Shown here: positions 53,686 through 61,220 of the stretch, in pieces
How the letters are laid out: each line of letters opens with the position of its first letter
How positions within the stretch are numbered: position 1 is the stretch's first letter
Assembly: GCF_001183865.1 (NCBI RefSeq)
Contig: NZ_CP012020.1
Location: 1,054,001 to 1,118,000 of the forward strand
Direction of reading: 5' to 3'
Source of the DNA: Methylophilus sp. TWE2
GTDB lineage: Bacteria; Pseudomonadota; Gammaproteobacteria; Burkholderiales; Methylophilaceae
DNA: 64,000 bases
Translations under genes and position numbers: made by a program
The notes under the pieces: generated by a model
Seen by the model: the letters and a program-made list of their open reading frames with translations, nothing else
Database searches by the model: none
Told to the model about the DNA's origin: nothing

Positions 53686-54837
53686 CTAGCTGATCCGCCA
53701 CCCTTTTCGTTTGAAAAGCCAATATGCCAAACACCACAATAACAATGAAAGCAAAAACAGGTCTATCATATGCGCGAGCACTAAGGCGCCTGGCATGTGT
53801 TTTCCACCAAGCCAGTGTTGATACAACTCAATGGCATGCGATTCAAACATCCAGTTTTTGACGATAGCAAAGGCTTTAAACTTGCTGGCCAATGAAAACA
53901 CCACACCCATCACCATCAAGTAACTAAAACCGACCAAACTTGCGGTGGTTTGATTTTTATTCACGCTGACAATGATTGCCGCTACTGCCATAAATCCTAT
54001 GCTTGAAAATAACATCACAGGTATCACGGCGACAAACAATGGAAGAATAAACGACCACGATGCGCCTAAAATGACTTTATAAATCAACACGCTCACCAGG
54101 ATCGAAACTGAACTATGAAATAACAGCTTGGCAAACAGCATCTGCCCGGGGCTGGTGGTCGTCAAGGCCATGGCCTGCAAAATGCCTCGCTCGCGTTCAT
54201 GGCCGGTAAAACTGATAAACAAAGCCATACACAAAAAATACTGTGCCGAGAAAATCATCATCGCGCCTATCATGCCTTTGGCCTCCTGGCTGCCCAGATC
54301 TATTTTTCCGAGCGTTTTTGGGGTAGCTGATTGTTCTTTGATGGGCAGCAATTTTTGTGATAACGCAATGTGGGGATTCAGGCGGGCGACTTCGGTTAAC
54401 ACCCAACGATTAAACTGCGCCATCTGTGTATTGTTTGCATCCACCGCTTTATAGGTGATCGCAATCTGGTTTCTGTCGCCGCCTGGGGCAGTCTGCTCAA
54501 TAATCTCTGCCAGACAGCGCAGTTTGGCAGGGTAGTGGATGCCTTGGGCTAGTTGCTCCTGGCTCACTTTTATAAAGCGAACTTTTTTTGCATGTTTACT
54601 GGATTTCAGTGCTTGAATCAGCTCAGTGTCTAGCGTGTAAACGACTCCGCAAGGTAACTGCTCCTGTCGCTTGGCTATCTGGTTCGCCCGGTTCTCAATA
54701 CTCACCAGAAAAGCCATCAATACAATCAAGCCGGCTGCCATTAAGGCTGCCGGGTTGCGTTTGATACGAAACCATTCTTTGCAATACAGTATCCATAAAC
54801 GCTTCCAGTAGCCGGGTGTGTTGAGAGAGGCATTCAT
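53686..54837 (-). CDS. ABC-2 exporter permease, second set
   Basis: 383 residues. N-terminal helix (about 30-47), a large extracytoplasmic region (about 50-195), then five helices (about 195-375). The GHERERGILQAMALTTTSPGQ segment corresponds to the NatB hallmark in the first set, so the two exporters are paralogous. Start ATG 54837 overlaps the ATPase stop by 4 nt, so its translation depends on ribosomes reaching the C-terminal part of that frameshifted gene. Confidence 0.85.
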   Translation of the reverse strand: MNASLNTPGYWKRLWILYCKEWFRIKRNPAALMAAGLIVLMAFLVSIENRANQIAKRQEQLPCGVVYTLDTELIQALKSSKHAKKVRFIKVSQEQLAQGIHYPAKLRCLAEIIEQTAPGGDRNQIAITYKAVDANNTQMAQFNRWVLTEVARLNPHIALSQKLLPIKEQSATPKTLGKIDLGSQEAKGMIGAMMIFSAQYFLCMALFISFTGHERERGILQAMALTTTSPGQMLFAKLLFHSSVSILVSVLIYKVILGASWSFILPLFVAVIPVMLFSSIGFMAVAAIIVSVNKNQTTASLVGFSYLMVMGVVFSLASKFKAFAIVKNWMFESHAIELYQHWLGGKHMPGALVLAHMIDLFLLSLLLWCLAYWLFKRKGWRIS

Positions 54838-55725
54838 TGATACGCTTCCCCGGTCAATTTTTTAAACACATCCTCAAACCTGAACTCACGTGAGTGGACG
54901 CGAACACAATGTTCTGTTTCTATAATCCGTGCCAGTGATTGTCTGTGCTCAGGGCTATCCAGGTCATAGCTCTCGCGTCGCATTTGCCCCCCCACGGTCA
55001 AACTGTACGTCACAGAACCTTTCTGCATGACGCGTGATAAATGCGGTTGGTGTATCACAGTCAAGCAGCTTGCCTTTTGCGATAATTGCCACCCGGTCAC
55101 AAATCTGCTCGACCTCTTCCATATCATGTGTGGTTAAAAAGACAGTCGTGCCATTTGCAGCCAGATCCTGCATCAACCTGCGAACCAGCTGAATGGAATG
55201 CGCGTCCAGGTTGGCAGTTGGCTCATCAAAAAAAACCAGTTTTGGACGGTGCAGCAATTCGCGCGCAATCAATAGCTTCTTTTTCATGCCCTTCGAATAG
55301 CTACGCACTTTTACATGTGCTGCTTCAGTCAGCTGTAGCACAGCCAACCAGTGGTCAATTTCGTGAGTTCCCACACCGTACAAGCGGGCATACAGGGCCA
55401 GGTTTTCATAACCTGTCATATCCTCATAATGGTTCTCGGTATCGGGTACATAACCTATCATATCCTCATAATGGTTCTCGGTATCGGGTACATAACCTAT
55501 CAAGGGTTTAACCTGCTCAAGCCCTTTAGGCATGGCATAACCTAACACTTCAATGCTGCCTGAAGTCGGCTTCAAGGCGCCGTTGAGGGCGCGGATAGTG
55601 GTTGTTTTCCCTGCGCCGTTCGGGCCTAAGAAACCAAAGAGTTCCCCCTGTTTTATTTCCAGTGAAAGGTTACCCACAGCAACAAAGTTACCAAATTCAA
55701 TCTTTAGATGATGAATGCTTATCAC
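54834..55725 (-). pseudogene. ABC exporter ATP-binding protein with frameshift and internal duplication
   Basis: From GTG 55725, with GAGG eight bases upstream. Walker A GPNGAGKT (34-41), signature YSKGMKKK (143-150), Walker B LVFFDEPTANLD (163-174) and H-loop TTH are intact. The upstream frame ends in TGA at 54964; the downstream frame (through EDVFKKLTGEAY, a normal C-terminus) runs to 54834. The 892-nt length is one base too long, and a seven-C/G run (54987-54993) lies exactly where removing one base joins the frames to 296 residues. A 14-residue segment is also duplicated in the Q-loop region. Could be a pseudogene, a phase-variable gene or a base error. Confidence 0.75.
55416..55499. repeat. 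Perfect 42-bp tandem duplication inside the ATPase gene
   Basis: 55416-55457 and 55458-55499 are identical 42-mers. In the protein they encode IGYVPDTENHYEDM twice in a row (about 76-89 and 90-103), followed by a single TGYENL. A single copy is usual in the family, so this is an in-frame duplication of the Q-loop region. It preserves the frame and so looks recent. Confidence 0.9.
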
Positions 55726-55743
55726 TGCAATACCTCAAGGCAA

Positions 55744-56844
55744 TCAGCCAAGATTAAATCGGTTTAAAATCTCTAATACAGGCTGCAAAAGGTTCGCATC
55801 TAATTGAGGCCCCATCGGCAAACTTAACACCTCATTCGCGTATTGTTCAGCGACAGGCAAACTGCCTTGTTTTAAACCCAATTTTTGATAAGCCTTTTGC
55901 AAGTGAGGTGGAATAGGGTAGTGAATTAAATGTCCAATGCCACTCGCTGTGAGTGTTTTTTGTAGAGTCTCACGTTGCCTAGATCTCACTACATATAAAT
56001 GCCACACCGGCTCGGCCCACTCTGGCACTCGGGGTAGCGTTAAGTTGCTATTATTGAGTTGATCATTGTAGGTGTCGGCAATCACTCTTCTTCGTTCATT
56101 CCACGCATCTAAATATTTGAGCTTTACAGCCAACACGGCGGCTTGTATGGGGTCTAATCGGCTATTCACGCCTTGCTCAAGGTTGTGATACTTTACCTCG
56201 GAGCCATAGTTCCCCAGCATGCGCACACGCTTTGCAATCGCTTCATCATTAGTCGTAATCGCACCACCATCGCCCAAAGCACCAAGGTTTTTTCCAGGGT
56301 AAAAACTCCAAGCGACAACGTCACCATGGCTGCCAATCGGCTTGCCACGCACTTTAGAACCATGTGCCTGCGCAGCGTCTTCTACTACGTAGAGTTTGTG
56401 TTGTTTAGCCAAAGCACAAATCGCATCCATATCCGCAGGGATGCCATACAAATGTACAGGCATGATCACTTTCGTTTTTCCTGTAATGGCTTTTTTAATG
56501 CCTTCCACGTCTATGTTATAACTGCCACTAGGCGGCTCGACGGGGACAGGGATTGCACCCACGGCACTCACCGCCAGCCAGGTGGCAATAAAGGTATGCG
56601 AAGGCACAATCACTTCATCTCCAGCGCCCACGTCTAAAGCACGTAAGGCTAAAGTCAACGCATCCAAGCCATTGCCCACGCCCACACAGTATTTTGAGTC
56701 AGTGTATTCAGCATAATCATTTTCAAATGCTTCAACCTCTGGCCCGCCAATATACCAGCCAGAGCGGCTGGCACGTAATACCGCATGGTCTAGTTCATCA
56801 GCTAGTTCGTCATAAGCGGCTTTTAAATCTAAAAAGGGAATCAT
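55744..56844 (-). CDS. DegT/DnrJ/EryC1-family sugar aminotransferase, FdtB-like
   Basis: 366 residues. PLP enzyme using glutamate as amino donor for a nucleotide-linked keto-sugar. Starts MIPFLDLKAAYDEL. The catalytic Lys is in SFYPGKNLGALGDGGAI (K185), preceded by VVEDAAQAHGS. With the FdtA-like gene (58788) it would convert dTDP-4-keto-6-deoxyglucose via the 3-keto isomer to a dTDP-3-amino-3,6-dideoxyhexose (FdtA/FdtB pathway). The ATG overlaps the stop of the acyltransferase gene by 4 nt. No FdtC-like N-acetyltransferase is present in the window. Confidence 0.86.
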   Translation of the reverse strand: MIPFLDLKAAYDELADELDHAVLRASRSGWYIGGPEVEAFENDYAEYTDSKYCVGVGNGLDALTLALRALDVGAGDEVIVPSHTFIATWLAVSAVGAIPVPVEPPSGSYNIDVEGIKKAITGKTKVIMPVHLYGIPADMDAICALAKQHKLYVVEDAAQAHGSKVRGKPIGSHGDVVAWSFYPGKNLGALGDGGAITTNDEAIAKRVRMLGNYGSEVKYHNLEQGVNSRLDPIQAAVLAVKLKYLDAWNERRRVIADTYNDQLNNSNLTLPRVPEWAEPVWHLYVVRSRQRETLQKTLTASGIGHLIHYPIPPHLQKAYQKLGLKQGSLPVAEQYANEVLSLPMGPQLDANLLQPVLEILNRFNLG

Positions 56845-58778
56845 AGTTTCAAATGTTCATTGATGATGTCATTGGCTATTTGTAGGGATTTCTTGTGTGT
56901 AAAGTGGTTTGTATCAACATACAAAAGTTCGTCTTTGAGGTTCCTTGCGTAGCAATAGCGCGCATCGCAAAAGTATTTTTCCGTATCCACTACTGAAACG
57001 TTGGCTGGCACTGCGTCCACTACAGGAGTCATAGGGGCAATAAACCGTCTATAGTGATCAACTGAAATGGCCAACTCACCCTTTGAGTCATTAATTTTTT
57101 TGCGCATGTAAAACTCCGGCACACTGCGAAACATTTTGGGTGGCGTTTTAATCAGCACCACTTGCTTACCGTGTTCTGAAAGTCTTTTCAAAGTAGCAAT
57201 CATGCTTTTTTGCACAAGGGCAGGTGAGGTGAGGTGATCACCAATTTTAATGGGGGTGCCAATATGGTTCATGCCACCAATAAAATTTCCTATCCACACA
57301 ACATATTGCAAATTCGAATCTCTCATTATCTGCTCAACAGTTTGAGAGTGTCGTGTAGGATTGCAAGCGTATTGGGGATGATGCAATCCCTCAACAGGTG
57401 GACACGCATTGCTAATCACAGCAACAAATGCAACTTTCTTTTTCTTTAATACTTCGTTAAGGCCATACACCATGGAGCCTGCCAAGCTATCACCCCATAA
57501 CACGCCAATCGGTGCTTGCTCTGCATCGCCTATGACGCAAACATTTTCCCCTAAGCGAGACTTCAGCGCATGTGTATTGCAAAATTGTTCACCCCAGCCA
57601 CGCTGTGCGCGAATGGCGCTGTAATGCTTAATCCCCTGCATCCCCGCGCGCTGTTGTTGCCCGGCATCCGCTTGCAAAAACATGCCCGCGCCCGCCAATG
57701 CTCCAATCGAGAGCACTGAAATAGCAAACAGCTGTGCACGTGACAAAAACACTTTGTTTCTAAACGGTTGCTCTACCCATTTCCAGCTTAGCCAGGCTAG
57801 CAATAAACAAAGCGCAATCAGGCCATAGCCCCAATCGGTGCCGTTATGGTAACTAAACTGCAAACGGGCAAACGCCAACACCGGAAAATGCCATAAATAC
57901 GCGCTGTATGAAATTAAGCCTATCCACACCAATACACGATTTGATAACAACACATTAAATAAGCCTTTAGCCTGGCCATGCTTGATCACCAAAAATGTAC
58001 CAAGGCAGGCTAGCAAGGTCACCCAACTTACTGGCAAATTAAGGCTAAAAGCTAAGGCAATTAATGCTAAACCTAGCATAGGCCACATATCTTGCTTAGG
58101 CGATGCAGCAGGAATAGGTTGGTTTTGCAAGGTCAGTGCCGCCATCACGCCAAGCAACAACTCCCATGCGCGTAAGTGTGGCATATAGTAGTTGGCGCTA
58201 TCGGTGGGTAACTTAACAACAAAATAACCGTAAGAAATTAGCGTCAATGTAAAAAAAATAGGTAGTGCAAAGCGGCGAAAATAGCGCCAAACCAAGTAAA
58301 GCACCACAGGAAAAATAAAGTAAAACTGCTCTTCAACAGCTAGGCTCCAGGTGTGCAGCAATGGCAGTTGCTCGGCAGCTGCTGCAAAATAGCCGCTTGT
58401 ACCGGCAAAATGAACATTGGCATGAAACAGACTGGCACTAAACAAGCTTTTGCCAAAGTCGATTAGCTCGTGTGGCAAAAGCCAAAACCACGCGACAATT
58501 GAAGTAATTACCAATACTATGGTAAGGGCAGGCAGAATGCGCCGAGCACGACGCTCGTAAAAATGTAACAGTGAAAATTGTTTATTGCTTAAGTCGTTAA
58601 GCAAAATGCCTGTGATCAAATAGCCCGAAATGACAAAAAAGATATCTACACCCAAATAACCATTGCGCAGGAAACTAAAGCCGGCATGAAATAGCATCAC
58701 CGAGAGCACAGCAATGGCGCGCAGGCCATCAATTTCTGGGCGATAATTAAAACTGTGGGGTTTAATTAAGACTGTCAT
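56841..58778 (-). CDS. O-acyltransferase, AT3 membrane domain plus SGNH domain
   Basis: 645 residues. The N-terminal acyltransferase-3 domain (about 1-345) has ten hydrophobic helices, starting with EIDGLRAIAVLSVMLFHAGF, whose His is catalytic. The C-terminal SGNH domain (about 390-645) shows GVLWGDSLAG (the GDS block) and DTNHFTH (the late DxxH block). AT3-SGNH proteins such as OafA and OafB acetylate O-antigen or capsule sugars. Position between the FdtA- and FdtB-like genes suggests it decorates the same sugar. Full length. Confidence 0.9.
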   Translation of the reverse strand: MTVLIKPHSFNYRPEIDGLRAIAVLSVMLFHAGFSFLRNGYLGVDIFFVISGYLITGILLNDLSNKQFSLLHFYERRARRILPALTIVLVITSIVAWFWLLPHELIDFGKSLFSASLFHANVHFAGTSGYFAAAAEQLPLLHTWSLAVEEQFYFIFPVVLYLVWRYFRRFALPIFFTLTLISYGYFVVKLPTDSANYYMPHLRAWELLLGVMAALTLQNQPIPAASPKQDMWPMLGLALIALAFSLNLPVSWVTLLACLGTFLVIKHGQAKGLFNVLLSNRVLVWIGLISYSAYLWHFPVLAFARLQFSYHNGTDWGYGLIALCLLLAWLSWKWVEQPFRNKVFLSRAQLFAISVLSIGALAGAGMFLQADAGQQQRAGMQGIKHYSAIRAQRGWGEQFCNTHALKSRLGENVCVIGDAEQAPIGVLWGDSLAGSMVYGLNEVLKKKKVAFVAVISNACPPVEGLHHPQYACNPTRHSQTVEQIMRDSNLQYVVWIGNFIGGMNHIGTPIKIGDHLTSPALVQKSMIATLKRLSEHGKQVVLIKTPPKMFRSVPEFYMRKKINDSKGELAISVDHYRRFIAPMTPVVDAVPANVSVVDTEKYFCDARYCYARNLKDELLYVDTNHFTHKKSLQIANDIINEHLKL

Positions 58779-58787
58779 TACAATGAG

Positions 58788-59198
58788 TTATTTAGCCCAG
58801 CGTGCCCGCATAAAATCATCATAGTCGCGGTAGTAGTCTTCTTCATAATATTTGTTTGAAGCCAATACCATCAACACCGAGTTGGATGAAAAATTATCTA
58901 TCTCACGCCAAATCATGGGGCAGACATAGAGTCCGTAATATGAGCGGGCGAGGTGAAATTTTTTCTTGTTTTTGCCATCGTCCAGCGTGATATCAAAACT
59001 GCCGGACATCGCAATAATCAATTGATGCAGCTCTTTATGTGCATGCCCGCCACGCTCAGCACCGCCGGGTACGTCATACACATAGTAAACACGGTTAATA
59101 TCAAAAGGGATGTGGTTGTTGCTCTCTACAAATGTTAAATTGCCTTGTGGATTACTAATTTTAGGCAGTTCGATAATACGGCAGTCTTCTAAGGCCAT
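58788..59198 (-). CDS. dTDP-sugar 3,4-ketoisomerase, FdtA/WxcM-type cupin
   Basis: 136 residues; a single cupin (beta-barrel) domain with LPKISNPQGNLTFVESNNHIPF at about 10-31, RGGHAHKELHQLIIAMSGSFDITLDDG at about 49-75 and an SNKYYEEDYYRDY ending. The His residues of RGGHAHKELHQ are the expected catalytic positions in FdtA/TylM3-like enzymes. The reaction is dTDP-4-keto-6-deoxyglucose to its 3-keto isomer. Related WxcM cupins lacking such a His are not isomerases; here it is present. Upstream of the acyltransferase by 10 nt. Confidence 0.82.
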   Translation of the reverse strand: MALEDCRIIELPKISNPQGNLTFVESNNHIPFDINRVYYVYDVPGGAERGGHAHKELHQLIIAMSGSFDITLDDGKNKKKFHLARSYYGLYVCPMIWREIDNFSSNSVLMVLASNKYYEEDYYRDYDDFMRARWAK

Positions 59199-59206
59199 GA
59201 TTTTTC

Positions 59207-59878
59207 CTACACTGAAAATGCTTTATCTCTTAAGTTGAACTGATTTAAATTACTAAGTGCTTCTTGCATATCCTCTTTAGTGTCAATTTCGTTGCTGATA
59301 ATGACCTTTGCACTTAAAGGCAAATAATCTTTTAACCTTTCAAATACAGCACCTCCAGGTTGTTGAAAGTGCCTTGGGCTTATCCAAACGATATTGGCCC
59401 ATTCGTAGGGTGAAGATTGCTCTCTAGAAAAAGCTGTGATTTGCTCTTGAGCGTTTAAATGAACAAATACAGCATCTTTTGTTTTTGCAGGTGTGATACC
59501 AACAAGCGTCTGATTAGGTTGGCATGCATTTAAAAATGCTTCCAGACTAGATTGCTGGAATAAAATATCGCCATCCAAGAACAAACAATCCTCAGTGACG
59601 TAAGACGCGCCCATGGCATAACTATGAAGTGTTGTCGTTGAGCGATAGCCTGGGTTTCTGACAATGATTGTTTCTGGGCGTAATTGTCTGACCAAGTCAA
59701 TGACAAATTCTTCTTCAAAACCAACGACTACCCGCACATCTTCAATATGATCAAGTAATTTTAATTGGTGCTCTAAAATCGTCATGCCGCCAATCTCAAT
59801 CAGGCATTTTGGTTTACCCATCCCTAATCTTGACCCCAACCCTGCTGCCGCTATAACAGCGTGTTTAACATGCGACAC
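59207..59878 (-). CDS. Nucleotidyltransferase, LicC/MobA-like (probable cytidylyltransferase)
   Basis: 223 residues. NTP-binding signature AAGLGSRLGMGKPKCL at about 11-26, with the metal-binding Asp in FLDGDILF. The GMGKPKCLIEI form resembles LicC (CTP:phosphocholine cytidylyltransferase) and related CTP-using enzymes. No membrane helix. It would make a CDP- or NDP-activated alcohol or sugar for the glycerophosphotransferase-like domain encoded upstream. Overlaps the HAD phosphatase gene by 28 nt, an unusually long overlap. Confidence 0.75.
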   Translation of the reverse strand: MSHVKHAVIAAAGLGSRLGMGKPKCLIEIGGMTILEHQLKLLDHIEDVRVVVGFEEEFVIDLVRQLRPETIIVRNPGYRSTTTLHSYAMGASYVTEDCLFLDGDILFQQSSLEAFLNACQPNQTLVGITPAKTKDAVFVHLNAQEQITAFSREQSSPYEWANIVWISPRHFQQPGGAVFERLKDYLPLSAKVIISNEIDTKEDMQEALSNLNQFNLRDKAFSV

Positions 59879-60456
59879 AATGCACTCCCCGAAAATGTAA
59901 CAAAATCAGCCATTTGTACTAATTGTTTAGCAGGTGGGTGAACGCCACCATAAGCAATACGGATATCTGCTGCGTCAAACATCGGCATATCATTCACACC
60001 GTCACCAACTGCTACCACGCGTTTAAACTGCTTTTTTAACTCTAGCACCGGATGGTTCTTGCGTAATACAGATCCCACTTCTGCTAATTGACCATCTTTT
60101 ACAATGGCTGTAGAAGAAAAACACATGCAGCCTAGCTTTTCTGCCAAAGGTGCAATCCATACATCCAAATTACCTGTCACGATGGCACATTGATGAGGGT
60201 TTTTCTTGATAAAACTCACCAAATTTTCGTCAAGTTCTACGTCATCTACAATGCTTTTCACCTCACTGATTGGCGCTGACTTTAAACATGCGCAGCGCAA
60301 TCTAAAAGAGTCTTCAAATGGGATTGCGCCATTGATGGTGAGAGAAGTGAGCAAACGCATTTCCTTCTCGAGGTTTAACGAGCCAGCAATCAATGGCAAT
60401 AGTTCTTGTTTAGTGACAGTGCCATCCAAATCAAATGCAAAACAGGTGTCACGCAT
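59851..60456 (-). CDS. HAD-superfamily phosphatase, SerB-like
   Basis: 201 residues. Nucleophile motif FDLDGTVTK (D9, D11), second motif IVTGN, and VAVGDGVNDMPMFDAADI near 150, which give the complete HAD active site. The length and cap resemble phosphoserine phosphatase-like (HAD-IB) enzymes. Its overlap with the nucleotidyltransferase suggests a pair: dephosphorylating an intermediate next to nucleotide activation. Could equally recycle a phosphorylated sugar by-product. Confidence 0.8.
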   Translation of the reverse strand: MRDTCFAFDLDGTVTKQELLPLIAGSLNLEKEMRLLTSLTINGAIPFEDSFRLRCACLKSAPISEVKSIVDDVELDENLVSFIKKNPHQCAIVTGNLDVWIAPLAEKLGCMCFSSTAIVKDGQLAEVGSVLRKNHPVLELKKQFKRVVAVGDGVNDMPMFDAADIRIAYGGVHPPAKQLVQMADFVTFSGSALCRMLNTLL

Positions 60457-60457
60457 A

Positions 60458-61204
60458 TCAGCTAGCCTTTTGAATATGAATCATGCTGTAAAACTGTTTA
60501 GTTTCAGCGCGATTGTTTAACTTATTGTCTGAGTACAAAGGTAAAAATGCGTAGCTTGCGACATGTTTGGATAGAACGCTATCAATGAGCGCTTTGAGCT
60601 CTGCTTCCGTTCTATAAATAGCGCTGTAGCTTGAGGAAAGCTCATCTGACCAAAAATCATCCAGTGTTAAGCGCTTTTCTAACGCCAGAGGCTCTCTGAG
60701 GTAAATTAAACAGTCTTTATCTGCTACCGCTAAAACGCCTTCTAATAACTTAATAATCTGATCATCATTCAGATAAATCATTAGGCCAGCAATCAGCATG
60801 CGGTTATAGGGTGCAAACTGAGTGACCGACTCAAAATGTAAGTCTTCAGCCCCTGCAACATGAAAATGCACGTTAGGTATTTGTAATTGTTGTTTGGCGA
60901 TTTCAATCAAACCTGCACTAAAATCAATGCCGTTATAGCATTTAACATGGGGATGTATCAATGACGCCCAACGCCCAATTCCACAACCGATGTCCAGTAA
61001 GGTTTCCCTGCCTGTTAGATTAAGCAAAGGCAAAGCAAAGCTTTTCTCATAGGCGTCACGTTCTTCTGCCAATGCCGGGTTTTTATCTTGATAGAGCACA
61101 GCAGTTAATGGATGCTCAGGATTAAATCGCTTCGCCCTGTCAGAAAAAAACGCCTCAACTGATTGGGTATTAAGGGATTGTTTTTTACCTTTTATTCTCG
61201 CCAT
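60458..61204 (-). CDS. Class I SAM-dependent methyltransferase
   Basis: 248 residues. SAM-binding motif LLDIGCGIGRWASL (about 69-82), NGIDFSAGLIEIAKQQL, and a following acidic strand AGAEDLHF. The N-terminus (NTQSVEAFFSDRAKRFN) is typical of small-molecule or glycan methyltransferases. It lies 16 nt behind the fusion gene and 1 nt ahead of the HAD gene. A methylated sugar or polymer end group is a plausible product; the acceptor is unknown. Confidence 0.85.
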   Translation of the reverse strand: MARIKGKKQSLNTQSVEAFFSDRAKRFNPEHPLTAVLYQDKNPALAEERDAYEKSFALPLLNLTGRETLLDIGCGIGRWASLIHPHVKCYNGIDFSAGLIEIAKQQLQIPNVHFHVAGAEDLHFESVTQFAPYNRMLIAGLMIYLNDDQIIKLLEGVLAVADKDCLIYLREPLALEKRLTLDDFWSDELSSSYSAIYRTEAELKALIDSVLSKHVASYAFLPLYSDNKLNNRAETKQFYSMIHIQKAS

Positions 61205-61220
61205 TTACCAGCTCGTTTTC

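Noticed and set aside
55416..55499. Tandem 42-bp repeat considered as a CRISPR
   Set aside because: There are only two adjacent copies with no spacer between them, and they are in frame within a gene.
53686..55725. Second ABC exporter considered as a Wzm/Wzt glycan exporter
   Set aside because: The permease has a large extracytoplasmic domain and the NatB-like E-R-E-R-G segment, and the ATPase has no C-terminal glycan-binding domain.
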